Below, in pieces: positions 50,301-60,702 of a stretch of 64,000 nucleotides of DNA (the first letter of the stretch is position 1; each line of letters starts with the position of its first letter). Position numbers and translations under genes: made by a program. The notes below the pieces were generated by a model, which did no database searches, had not been told where the DNA came from, and was given only the letters and a program-made list of their open reading frames with translations. The stretch comes from Megachile rotundata (lineage: Eukaryota; Arthropoda; Insecta; Hymenoptera; Megachilidae): NCBI RefSeq assembly GCF_050947335.1, contig NC_134989.1:5635501-5699500 (forward strand), in the 5' to 3' direction.

Positions 50301-52375
50301 TCGTGATATTAGCGAAAAACTATTGTTATTAATATTAGTGGAACGCCCCGTGCTATGCACGGGAAAGTCAAGAAAGGGCAATTACCATGCACTGTACCAA
50401 AACACTAACTAAGCTTTACCGCTCTGACACGCGACTTACACAGCAAGATGAGTTCACGTTGACGTTGGTATATTATTCCCATTGCTTGGTACAGTCTCCG
50501 TATCGTTCTAAAAATGCATCAATTTGAATTGTTAGAAAATTTGTTGCGCAGGATCTGCTATTATTTTACGGATACTTTGACCCTTGCGCAGTCCTAAACC
50601 GTAAGAGATACACATGCGCAGTAAATTTTTGCAACGAAAGTTAACAAAGAACAAATGGATGAAGCACCCTCAATCATGATGTAATTAGTTTGTACTTGTC
50701 CCTGAAAGAGTATCCCTTATTTTTTTTTTCTATGCATGTTCGCCGGTTTTTTCCTAGGTGGGTGGTCCGATCGGAACAAAGCCTTTCGCATCTTGTAGAG
50801 TCTGACTCCCCATTGGTACCATTACCAAAAATTTTTTCATTTTTTAGTTGCAAAGGATTATTGTTGCAAAAAAGATTGAAAAACAAATATCCATGTTGTC
50901 TTTTACTTAATTATATTAAAATAATTTTCAGAAAAAAATATACCGACTTTGAAATGCACTAAAAAGTATAAAATAATTTCTATTTCCTAATGAAGTAATT
51001 TCTATTTCATTCAATCATACAATTACGTAACAAATATGAATGAAACATATTTACTCGTTAGGTAGTATATTAAATACATTTCAACTTTTTCGGAGGCGGC
51101 GCAAAATTAAAAATACCTCAGTAAACGTTGCCGCCAATAACCAGTTGATTGTGGTATGGCGTATTGGAAATTAATAAATCCTGAGAAAGAATACGTACCA
51201 TTATAGATATATCTGGTAATATACGTAAATGTAACGACTGCATCTTCATTTCGCAACGTTTCTGATATAAATGAAATTGAATTGACTTCGTTCGCATGTG
51301 GAAGCCATGGATCTAAGAACCTATAAACGGAGCCCACGACGCGGGAATTACCAAATTTGCGGCAGATGGGCTCTATCTTTATAGTATATGCGGCGATCGA
51401 GTCTTTCCGTCGCATACTCTATGAATCTAGCCCTTTGCGGACTACCGCCGCATATATGCGTTCTGCGTAAATCATCAAATTGACCGAAGAACTCATATAT
51501 GCGTTTGGCGAAAACAGTTGATTGAGCCGAGAAACACTGTATGTGTCCCACGTAAATGCGTGGCGATGGCCGAGAAACTTAAAACTATGTGTTCCACGAA
51601 AACAACTGATAGAGCCGAGAAACGCGTACATGTGTGCACGCGCGTAAATCTGTGCATGTACATATAATATGTCCAGAATTTGACTTGGAATGCTATGAAC
51701 GAAAACCGCGTTTAAGCAGAAATATGCGCTAGCAATTTTTAATGACTATCGCGGCAGGAGCTCGGCCCCACGGTACGGTTCACTTCGAACCGTTCCGTTC
51801 GCAAAGGGCTAGATAGACCATAGTTACATTCTAGACGCACTAACACCTACTTCGCGGCGTGCTATCGAGTTATATGTGTAGAAAAAAAAATAGCTATCGA
51901 AGCTATGCCTATGTTCGGCTGTCCAAAGATTGACATGTTCAAGAAAATCTTTTAATTTTTCGCCGCCTCCGAAAAGGTTGAAATGTATTTAATATACTAC
52001 CTATCGAGTAAATAAGTTTCATTCATATTTGTGACGTAATTGTATGATTGAATGAAATAGAAATCACTTCATTAGGAAATAGAAATTATTTTATACTTTT
52101 TAGTGCATTTCGAAGTCGGTATATTTTTTTTCTGAAAATTATTTTATTAGGTATTGGTAGATAAATACTAAGACATTCAAAAAATTTTCGTAAATATTTC
52201 ACATAGTACGTAAATTAATCTTGATAGCCTATACCTGACAAATTACAGATGCCCAAGTAATGAGACTGATGACGCAGTTATGCAAGTGTCGAAATTTTTT
52301 GTTGCAGTACGGCCAAAGTCCAATCATGGACAGAAAGATAGTACACCACTTGTAGTAACTATTTATTTTTTCCAT
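45977..52375 (-). CDS. OR-8: odorant receptor with a 3.1-kb first intron
   Basis: Exons: 52235-52375, 48965-49084, 48785-48899, 48456-48717, 47716-47838, 47524-47614, 47275-47420, 46090-46222, 45977-46027; 393 residues, all in phase, end SVSYFTVLLSLQ-stop. The usual ATG is lost (the equivalent codons hold a TAG), so the start is the internal Met of MEKINSYYKWCTIFLSMIGL, the same relative place as in OR-7. Intron 1 is 3150 bp because of a 3.04-kb composite insertion, and a solo LTR sits just upstream. Exon 3 uses a GCGT/GTAAGA donor rather than GCAG/GT, still good. Linking exon 1 to exon 2 across the insertion is inferred from matching intron edges with paralogues. Expression may be affected by the insertions. 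Confidence 0.75.
46622..47198. mobile_element. Unclassified insertion in intron 7 of OR-8
   Basis: Present in OR-8 but missing from OR-4 and the other paralogues. About 577 bp between inverted ends GTCTGAGCGT and ACGCTCAGAC. Inside, two inverted segments face each other (CAATCTCAACCAAATTTT near 47052 and AAATTTGGTTGAGATTGG near 47109). A few extra bases lie at its left edge, and no clear target duplication was seen. No coding frame. Confidence 0.55.
49166..49278 (+). repeat. Dispersed repeat, copy 1 of 3
   Basis: Words TATGTTCGC, GATGGACCGATCGGAACG, CTGACTCCCCATTGGTACCA recur at 49909-50022 and 50727-50850. Copies 1 and 2 flank the mariner fragment as direct repeats, as if the fragment had landed in one copy that was later duplicated. 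Confidence 0.75.
49279..49908 (-). pseudogene. Mariner transposase fragment
   Basis: Closely related to the mariner at 37515-38410 (TCDETWIFTYDPESKRQSME, LHQDNAPAHAALSSKQFL, PPYSPDL-like LPYSPDLTPCD). It keeps one inverted end (ACTTTTGTGTCACACCT) but is cut at the other, where it joins the dispersed repeat. Frames are broken; no full transposase. Confidence 0.8.
50052..50342. repeat. Two-unit tandem repeat
   Basis: Two diverged units of about 145 bases, each with AACTTTTGAAA, CGATTTTA, GGCATGATTCTGAAC or GGACATGATTCTGAAC, and GATATTAGCGAAAAA. Non-coding. Confidence 0.65.
50920..52145. mobile_element. Long inverted repeat (foldback-like) element
   Basis: Arms 50920-51112 and 51950-52145 (about 195 bp) are near-perfect inverted copies, running from ATAATTTTCAG to TCGGAGGCGGCG. 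The 837-bp spacer is richer in GC and differs from its surroundings. It has a 102-codon - strand frame (51415-51107) without a recognised match and an imperfect tandem with repeated GCCGAGAAAC near 51530-51620. The outer end of the right arm is also the end of the 3.04-kb insertion. Confidence 0.75.
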
Positions 52376-52427
52376 CGCGTGTAGCGGCTCAAATACTACT
52401 GATTTCGCAGCTAGCTATCTACCCTCC

Positions 52428-52984
52428 TGTAGCGGCACATGGTTCGCAGCGTTGGTAGAAATTAGCATTGACCGTTTACAGATGTTTAGGTGTAGGCAGT
52501 TAAGCCTACTCTAAAGTCTGTAAGTCGGCGAAATTATTTTATGTTTTTTGGACATGCGTAGCTCAATGGACTACCCTACCATAAACGCTGCCAGCCATGT
52601 CCCGTTACGGTTCATTAGGCCACATGGTCAGCACGGGCCGGAAGGACACTTTCGGTTGACAAACTTTAATTTATAATACTTTTTTCCCCGCCGAAAATGG
52701 GAGGACTCTGCGAGAAAAATAACTCCACCCTCAACTGTGTAAGGAGTTACGCCTTCTCCGAAAAGTTTATATATACTGCGGAAAGGCGTCAAAACGGATA
52801 TAAACAGTCGAGCCTCCAATTCTGCATCATCGAACATTCTATACTGATTCCGTAACATTGTATTCAATAGCATTTCTGTAATATCACACATAGTCTCCAT
52901 AGTTCACATTAAACACCTTACCTCTTGCAAACACACTGTTGCAAGCAATATTTATTCATTTCACACCTAACCTATCTCGCGACA
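52428..52984 (+). mobile_element. Solo LTR upstream of OR-8
   Basis: 557 bp from TGTAGCGGCACATGG to CTATCTCGCGACA, flanked by a 4-bp duplication CTCC (52424-52427, 52985-52988). In the other OR genes CTATCTACYCTCCATTTCACC is unbroken here, giving the empty site. A TATATATA word at about 52767 could be its core promoter. Inside is a 90-codon - strand frame (52900-52628) of unknown nature. It lies about 50 bases beyond the OR-8 start region. Confidence 0.75.
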
Positions 52985-53340
52985 CTCCATTTCACCTTAC
53001 CCTTTGCAAATATTACCTCTTCGAAAGATTTTCAAGCAAAATATCAGAAAAATTTGTTCGATGCAACTGGGTGATTGACAGGTTTCGCGACTGTGAAATT
53101 ACTTATTCATATGAAGGTAGGGTGCAAGTATCGCGATCAGCAGCTGCAGCTTAATGTTACAGTAGTGTTATTAAGAAAATGACGGGGTGAAAGAAACGGC
53201 GAGAGAAGAAAATTTTCAGATGAAAGTTAAATTTTTATAGCCTTATGCTATGCGAAGTTACGAGGGAGGATACTGTTCACGATGCTCTCAGTCCGTTTAC
53301 GTCCGCCAAGTAATATTAATCTTTTGTACTGCTACGAAAT
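52985..53340 (-). promoter_or_regulatory. Displaced OR-8 upstream flank
   Basis: Sequence homologous to the flank of the other OR genes resumes after the solo LTR. One upstream-element copy starts near 53247, which is about 270 bases from the old start position once the LTR is removed, in line with the other genes. Confidence 0.5.
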
Positions 53341-53519
53341 GTGAATCCACGAGAGAAGGAATTCTTTGATATTCCTCAGTCGATTTACTTTCTTCAAAGG
53401 TACATTTGGGGATGGTGGAATCTGGAGATCCACGAGCACAAGAATCTAGGTGTATGGGTATGTAGTAATCATTTAATCTGTTCAAGTATAAAATTCTTAA
53501 AATTCCTGTCAGACACTCG

Positions 53520-53988
53520 AAAAACTCAATTTTCTTTCAGATCGAGCATACAGAGCTTCAGTTGCGTTATGTCACCTAGTGTTAATACCGACTCCTCAAT
53601 GCAGTCCGACATAGCGCCGATTGATCTTGAATGGAGACACGCTTCGATGTAATACTACAGTATCGTGAGACCTCATCATGCAGTTTAAGCGATGTTTTAG
53701 TCTTTTGACGTCCGCTTCCTACAGTTCATCGAAATGCAGTGCATTAGGAGGTAAGAAGTGCCATGGAATACCTTTAAAGCCTAACGAGTTATGAAAATTA
53801 AAATCTTTTATCGTGGTCATGTAGGCAGAAGTAAGTTCACGATTCGCTCCATGGGGTATGGTACCGTTGCCGAAGCACTTTATTGCCTTTGGGAAATCGT
53901 TTCGAGACACAAATCTCTTATACGCCGCTATGAAGATGGCTAAACTATAATTGTTTATAAACTCAATCTGTTCAGCTTTTGTGGTCAA
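53520..53988 (-). pseudogene. BEL/Pao integrase relic
   Basis: The - strand reads with FIAAYKRFVSRNDFPKAIKC, GANRELTSAYMTTIKDFNF and PWHFLPPNALHFDEL, matching the part of BEL integrase around the second Asp to the final Glu, but DNG is lost and a stop follows. Further pieces (SRSIGAMSDCIEESVLTLGD) continue in another frame to about 53520. Distinct from the intact BEL element in this window. Confidence 0.75.
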
Positions 53989-56384
53989 ACAAATAAAAAC
54001 TACAATAAGGTGAAGTAGGGTAAGTGCAGACTAATTTTTGTAAAGTTCGTATTTAAACATACGTATTTTCAGTCTGCTATATAAATACTTAACGCTGTCG
54101 CTTTGCACAATTACTACTATTTAATTAATATTTACTAGGACCTTAATTTTCCTTGTACATTTTGATTTGAATAGGAAATTGTTTAAAATGTCAACTATTA
54201 ACTAAGAGCGTAAGAAAGTAACTTGAAGTTAAATACTTTGAAACTTTATTTCATGTGTAATGGGGCAAGAGCAGAATTATTAACAAATCTGTTATAAAAT
54301 GCTTCTTACTGCATTATACAAGTGCTCTATACTGCAAACAAGTACTCTTAGTTGAAATGTGAAAGGGGATATAGTGGAACAAAACAAGGAAACAAACATA
54401 CTAAATGGAAAAATTTCGCTCATATTGTAATAAAAATAGCTTATAAAATAGCTTATAGCTTCACTTCAATTTATACGCTTTTGTAGATTTGTGTTCGGAA
54501 CCTGGTAAAGTACGGACTTGAATTGGGACTGCCTAGACGACCCCAGTGTGAACAAATGGGCTCTACCTTTTCGGCGCGATGTGCAGGCACTTCTATAAGT
54601 TCCTGAGATATGGCAGCTTTATCACGTGTACACACCATGCACCGACGTAGAACAATTTGAATTACTAGTCCTTGCTCGGAGGATCTAAAATTGGTTGCGG
54701 AGATAAGTGAGTTGAAAGCCAGTATGTAAGAAATTTTGGTGAGTACTTTCTGTAAGGAGGGTTAGGAGCAGATGAACCTTTAAAACAATCGGTGTTTTGT
54801 ATTTTTAGGAAGTTCTGCGTTGGCGAGTCACCCCTTTGTGCGGCTTAATTTCTCCGTGTCAAGAAACACTGGATGTCAGAACATCAGACGACTCGATTTT
54901 GAAATGGTTCTGCCTTCCTTGAGGAACTACATTTCACTGGAAAGACCTCGTACCCCAACCAGAATAATGCGGAATTCTGAATCTCGATTGGATTATTCTT
55001 GCAATTGTTGCACGCCGATGTTGATGAAATTTATATGTGATGTAAAAAATGAAAAAGTATTTGACATGTATTTTCTTTTACGTGCGAATATCCATTTCGA
55101 AGTGGTGAAAATAACTCTTAAAATTGAGATCGAAAAAGCTATTCCTATAAATATTTTTGGAACTATTAGACCTAAACAAAGAATTCAAAATATCAATTTT
55201 ACTGTTTTGAAAGGCCAATTATAAAGAGTATATGAATCTTTGAAAAATTTGTTTGTTTAAAAATTACGTTAAAAATGAATTATTTTGCAAATATTTTAAT
55301 AAATTGTTTAAATATTTTGATCAAATTTCTTTTACGTGAACTATGGAAAAAGTTCAACGTGTACGTGAACTTTGGAAAGAGAAAATACGAATAAATTGGA
55401 ATTTTTAATTTCTCTCGTACAAAAATTTTAACTACGGTTGAAATTTTATATTTCTGTTCGGTGTACGACTGATTTCCATACATAATATTCTGGCAATGGT
55501 ATTATATGACATATTATATACTAATTTATTTAAAAAACAAAACTTCCATGGTTGCTCCTATAAAACCTGGCGCCCGAGACAGACATTTGTTTGTCTCGAG
55601 TTATAAGCACATACTGATGGCAATATGTATTCGATTTATAGAGGATCTAAAAGCGTGGATTGTACTTGTATAAAGTGTGCTATATTAATGATTAATTTAG
55701 ATTATGAGCAAGCAAAAGAGTTGTATCTGCTCATTGAGCGCTGTTCCACGTTTGTAAAGAGTATAGTAAGTCTGAAGAGAGCTAGTTTTGCTAAAGCTCT
55801 GAAGAGACGTAGATTTGCTGTAACTCTGAAAACATTTTATTTTTTTATAATTTTGAGAACAGTGATTTTTAGTTTGAAATAGTATTCTACTGCTATGGTA
55901 TTCACTGCGAGGTAGATGCATTAATTAGTAAGCTCGAAGTATATTTTCTAAAGTTATAGTTTTGTAATTTTAAGTAGTGCGCGTTTATATTTTTTCTAGA
56001 AGGTATAAGACACAATATAATTAGTTAATAAGTAATATTATTGTGCGATATTATATTATATATAATATTATAAACAATAAAAATATCATACTTAGAATTT
56101 CTCCAAACACATCGGTAAGTAAAGTTGTAGCAAACAGCACAGGTGCTACAGAAATGTGCGCTTTTCTTCAGAAAGCCGTCATACTCTAAATTACGTAAAA
56201 TTTTACAGTTAAACTTCTTTATAAGAAAGGAAACATCTGTGAGAACGCTATTTTTGGCAATTCGAGCAAAAATTTTTTACCATTTTAATATCATTCTTTA
56301 CTTTACCGATGATATATACAATATATGTGTATGTATGTGCACATATGCATATATATAAAATTCTTTTAGCTTTACTGAACATTA
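53989..56384. other. Spacer to the right of the OR array
   Basis: AT-rich, no gene recognised. A 134-codon frame at 54820-55224 opens with TTG and has no match I know. Short AT microsatellite near 56045-56080. Nothing else stands out. Confidence 0.5.
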
Positions 56385-56633
56385 TTAACCCCTTACAGTC
56401 CTTCCACGACCAAACTCGTGACGCACTTACGATTCAAATGCGACAAATCTTGCTTGAATATTTAATCCATTCCAATTTGAAGTTCAAGTCTAATTATACT
56501 TTGCAGAGTAAAAGACCGTTGAATACAAAATAGTCTCAACATTTTGACTTTGCTTAATGATTTTAATACTATTGTAGTTAATAGTTACTCCGACTGACGC
56601 ACCTGACAAACTAATCATTCGGCAAGGGGTTAA
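56385..56633. mobile_element. TTAA-type MITE, copy 3
   Basis: 249 bp from TTAACCCCTTACAG to GGCAAGGGGTTAA. Internal words (ACTCGTGACGCACTT, GATTCAAATGCGACAAA) match the copies at 262 and 2267. Confidence 0.75.
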
Positions 56634-57612
56634 TTTTTAATTTTATTGAATACTGTTAATGTAAGTGCTTTCTGCACGGAAATACTGAATAGGTTTGGTA
56701 TAGTTTCTGGCGGAGGCAGCAATGTTAAATACTGTTAATGTGTAATGAAAATGTGGAGATGCGAATTCAGTGCTTTGAACAGTTCACACACTACGCAGGA
56801 TTTTGTCGGTAATATAGGGAATGACATAAGATTAGTAGAAAATTTTCTTTCGAATCGCCAGGACCATTCCTACAGATATCCTCTTTTATAGAAAGAGATA
56901 GTGCACAAAATTTGGTCGGTGTCGAAGCATAACAGTTTTCAGAATTTGCATCGTAATATCGAATCTTCCAAACTGTCGGTCACGAAGAATTTTCGTCTCG
57001 ACTCCGTCGTCGGTAATGAGGAACACTATTTATATTTATTAACAAATAATTAATGCTGAAATCAATTGGACATGATTCAATTAATGACTTTCGAATATTT
57101 TCAATTTTGTTAAAATAGCAACATCATTTATTCATTTATTCTGTTTTTAAACCTTCAATTAAACATACGTATCGAAATACATAGTCAAAATGAATTTAGT
57201 AATATTAACTGTCTTTGCGCATCGTTTTATCTATGCGTGGTAATGTTGGAAGACAATTTCTATAGAAATTTGGAAATATTTCTTCCTTATTTAATTAATT
57301 ACTTCCTATATTTAATTAGTTAATTAATTAGTAACTTCACCAAATGATTCTGGACTTTTTTAATTTGAATACACGTTCTTGATTGAAGGTTTTATAACAG
57401 AATGAATTGAAAATGATTTTGTTTTCAAAATAAAATGGAATACAATAAAAGGACGGTTGCTTGAAACATCAATCATTTGTTCTGGACTGCAAATAGGGTA
57501 TTTCTTAACCGACGGCTTTGAAAATAGAATTTTTCATCACCGACAACTCCGATGATCAACACATTTCTGTGGTGAGCATCAGAGTCGTTGGCCAAGAAGA
57601 GTTCTATTTGTA
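56634..57612. other. Spacer before mariner
   Basis: About 1 kb of AT-rich sequence; I see no gene, inverted ends or tandem array, apart from a short TTAATTAATTAGTTAATTAA tract near 57290-57335. Confidence 0.5.
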
Positions 57613-58487
57613 TTAGGTTGTCCGGAAAGTTCTTTTCGTTTTTTTAATAGGTGTTAAGTTTGAAATATTTTGCGTTCAGTGTATTATTCTTAAGTAATAT
57701 ATAATCCGTTCTGTTTTACCACCCTTCTGCCATCTTTCTGGAAGCCTCATAATGCCACTTTTCCAAAATTCTCTTGGTTTACTGTTAAAATATTCTTCAA
57801 GACCGATTTTTATTTCATTAATTGATGTGAATTTTTTATTGCGAAGAAAATTTTTTAGGGAAAGCAACAAATAATAATCCGATCACGCAATGTCTGGAGA
57901 GTATGGGGAATGTGGTAGAACATCCCAATCGAAGTCTAAAAGTTTCTTTCGCACGCGACACCACGTCTATTCACCAATTCTGGACGTTTTGTGAATATAG
58001 CTTCCCTAAGTTTTTCGAGTTGCATGCAATATTTCTCGTTGTTAATTGTTTCCCTTGGTTTTTCATCGAGGTAGGCCTTGATAAAATCGGTATCAGTGGT
58101 GGATGGACGGCCGCTGCGAACTTCATCTTTAAGATTGAAATTTCCGGCTTTAAACCTCCTAAACCAATTACGGACATTTTGAACAGTTATAGAATGATCC
58201 CCATAAACATCACAAATCTCCTTTGCGGTATTTCCAGGCATAGTGTCTCTTTTAAAACAGTAAAACATGACATGACGCAAATGCATCTTTTGATCCTCCG
58301 TCTTTCACAACGCGAAAAATACGAGATTCAATTTCTACTGATGCTGAAAACAGTCCTCTTGTAATGCTTAGAGAATGATACTGGACCAAACAATTGATTT
58401 TGGAGTGATCTGGATGTTTGTTTACTTAAGCACAACAATGTAAAGCCTCGAGTGACAAACGCGAAAAGAACTTTCCGGACAACCTAA
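57613..58487 (-). mobile_element. Deleted mariner, second family
   Basis: TA-flanked with inverted ends TTAGGTTGTCCGGAAAGTTC on both sides; 875 bp. The - strand has an N-terminal helix-turn-helix region (HVMFYCFKRD, WFRRFKAGNFNLKDEVRSGR) joined to the C-terminal part (VLPHSPYSPDIA, then a stop, and GIMRLPERWQK). The region with the first two catalytic Asp residues is deleted and the frame is broken, so it depends on another transposase. Different family from the copies at 37515 and 49279. Confidence 0.85.
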
Positions 58488-58589
58488 TATTTATGAACAA
58501 ACGATAAATGTTTAAAGCAATCGTTGTTTGAACATTTTCATTTGTATTATAAAGACAAAATCGTTTTCTATTGTATCACTGTACCTCCC

Positions 58590-59927
58590 ACATAGGTATA
58601 TTTTGTATGAATTTTATATAACTTATATATATTTTCCGCAGTTTTCGTCGACCGACAGTAGACAGTTACACAATGTAAAAATCATTGAAGCAAGATAGAT
58701 AATTATATTAAATTCACCTGCAGAGAATTGAAGGCAGTAGACGGTGCATCGAGTTTGATGCCCTCGGAAAAATAATATTTTCTTTACCTATTTTTTTCAC
58801 TTGTCTTAACCGCTTTTCTATCATTGATTTATAGCTTCGTAGCAACCGAGTCTACGTACCCCTTGGATACGGTGTTTGTACGGGGGTAGCTACCCCCTTC
58901 CAGGCTCAGTCGGCGTCGGTTCTTCGAAGGTAAAGGATGTACTGTGCGTTGCTGCTGCTTCTTCATTGCAATTCACTGGATTTTGAATATTGTTTATCAG
59001 TGCAAGTATCTGTATTTTAATATATAGCAGTGTTTGAGGATGTGAAACCTTTATTGTGTCAAAAATGTAAAATTCTAGTGAACCGTTGTCCTTACGCGTT
59101 GACAGCTACAGCGGCGATAGGTATCTGTTATGAAACATATCGAAATCGTAATTATCCTCATTATTGTGTCTAATATATTTTAATTTCCTAAACGTAAGAA
59201 AGACTTGTAATTCGAGAGCGAGGAATGTTATATGTATTAATACGTTAACTATCACGATAACAATACATATTTGTTGTGATACGTGGCACTTACCCCTGCA
59301 TCTAAATCGAGAACTGATCACCTTTTAGAAAATTATCTAACATACATAGGAAAGTAGGATACGGGTAACGTGGTTAGTAACTGTAGCGTGGTGGTATAAT
59401 AGTGTTACATATTAAGAAAACCACAGGGTAAAAGAAACGGTAGAAGAAAATTTTCCGAAAAAGTTAATTGTGTTAACTAGTGTGCGTGTCTGATACGATT
59501 ACACGTATCTTTAAAGAATTCTATGAAAGTAAAAAATTCCAAGTGTTACATTAACACGTTGATTGTTATATTAAAAGTGAGTATTTGTTGAAGCATGCTA
59601 AAATCAATAAACGAAATTAATTTTTTATATTATTGATTTTATTCGAAGTGATATATTTTTATAGTAGCATTTATTTTTGAAAATTTTGTAAGTTGTTCAC
59701 ATTCAGATTGGAAACATTTTATATCTAGTAAAATGACAAATAATTAATAATTCATTAACAAATATCTTTTTGCTTCAAATACATTGTTATTTTTATTATA
59801 TAAATGATGTAACAAAGGTAATTTTATTGTGTTTAATACGAGTAAGATATTTCCAAATAATTTTTTTATTTACATTATTTTATTGGAATTAAACGATAAA
59901 CAATTTGAGATCAGAAATTTAATGGCA
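58590..59927. repeat. Low-copy duplicated block, right copy
   Basis: Matches 7310-8640 along its length, with the GC-rich 7545-7605 segment repeated at about 58840-58905. It stops sharply at about 59927 (..AATTTAATGGCAT), where the copia element begins. Confidence 0.8.
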
Positions 59928-59929
59928 TT

Positions 59930-60594
59930 TTAGGAGTTGGTGGGTGAATAAAAAATGTCTAAGTCATTACTGATCAAGACGGAGCGAATCTTTATTTTAA
60001 AGGATGAGGTGCTAAGCGCGAAGGTTTGTTAAGAACTGCTCTCTGCACCCTTGATGCGTTTTCTCGACACCTCTTACATCCCTTGGTGGGGGTGTCTTCA
60101 AACGACAAATTTGGTAATGCAGCGGGATTTCCCGGTGACCACTTACCGCTCCCTTGCATGGTCAGGGACCGCCAGGCCCGGAACCGTGGTCCCTTCGGAA
60201 ATCCCCGGTTTATGATACCGTACGTAGCTATTGAGACCGTTGACGAAAAACTACAAAACATGCCTCGAGAAAATCTAACGGTATCCTCAAAAATAGCCGT
60301 TTTGACCGTATACGTCGTAAACCGTGCTGGCCTTTTGCACTTACAAAGTATTGGAGATAAAAGCGATATAAGAGCGATACACGAATTAGCATTAACATTT
60401 GTCTCCATCTAGCGATGTTAATCATCATTGTTTGTTCCTTCTTGTGTTCGCATGTTTCGATTCAATTTTGTTCTCTAATATTCTTCTCACGTAATTCTGA
60501 TTGTATTTTATATCGTTCTTAAATAAATAGTTTTTGTGCTTTGTATATAATTAATTACGACACTATTCGTCCACGGATCTCCTCGCCTTCAACA
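59930..60594 (+). repeat. Probable 5' LTR of copia element
   Basis: The right end is clear: ..CTTCAACA just before the primer site. The left end is set only by where homology to the duplicated block stops (about 59928); no tidy TG start is seen there. Another possible start is TGTTAATC at 60416, which would make a 179-bp LTR. A likely TATA region (TTTTATATCG, about 60509) and AATAAA words are near 60520. The partner LTR lies outside the window. Confidence 0.4.
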
Positions 60595-60608
60595 GGTTAT
60601 GGGCCCAG
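60595..60608 (+). promoter_or_regulatory. Copia primer binding site, half-tRNA type
   Basis: GGTTATGGGCCCAG is complementary to the anticodon stem-loop of initiator tRNA-Met. Drosophila copia is known to prime from such an internal tRNA-iMet fragment. Confidence 0.75.
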
Positions 60609-60702
60609 AAGATTGCGGAATTAAAAGTGTACGGAAAATAATTAATTAAAAAGCCTGATCGTTAGTTTTTTGAAACGGTTAATTTTTTGTGTTAATGGTA
60701 TC

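Larger units (their letters stand above)
49102..52145. mobile_element. Composite 3.04-kb insertion in intron 1 of OR-8
   Basis: Flanked by ATTAGG on both sides (49096-49101 and 52146-52151) and absent from the short first introns of paralogues. Both ends carry ACCGACTTCGAAA in inverted orientation (49109 and about 52110-52122). Contents from left: a dispersed repeat (CCGACTTCGAAAAAGGAGGA type), a mariner fragment, a second copy of the repeat, a tandem pair (50052-50342), a CCCCGTGCTATGCACGGG dyad (50346), a third repeat copy (50727-50850), and a long inverted repeat (50920-52145). Element class is not clear. Confidence 0.6.

Noticed and set aside
52550..52640. tRNA- or SINE-like A box (TAGCTCAATGG)
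   Set aside because: No matching B box at the right distance and no cloverleaf; it lies inside a well-bounded solo LTR.
54820..55224. 134-codon frame
   Set aside because: Opens only with TTG, has no family likeness I recognise, and its composition is that of the AT-rich spacer.
60026..60412. 128-codon frame ahead of the copia gene
   Set aside because: Lies in the presumed LTR, overlaps open frames on the other strand and matches no domain known to me.
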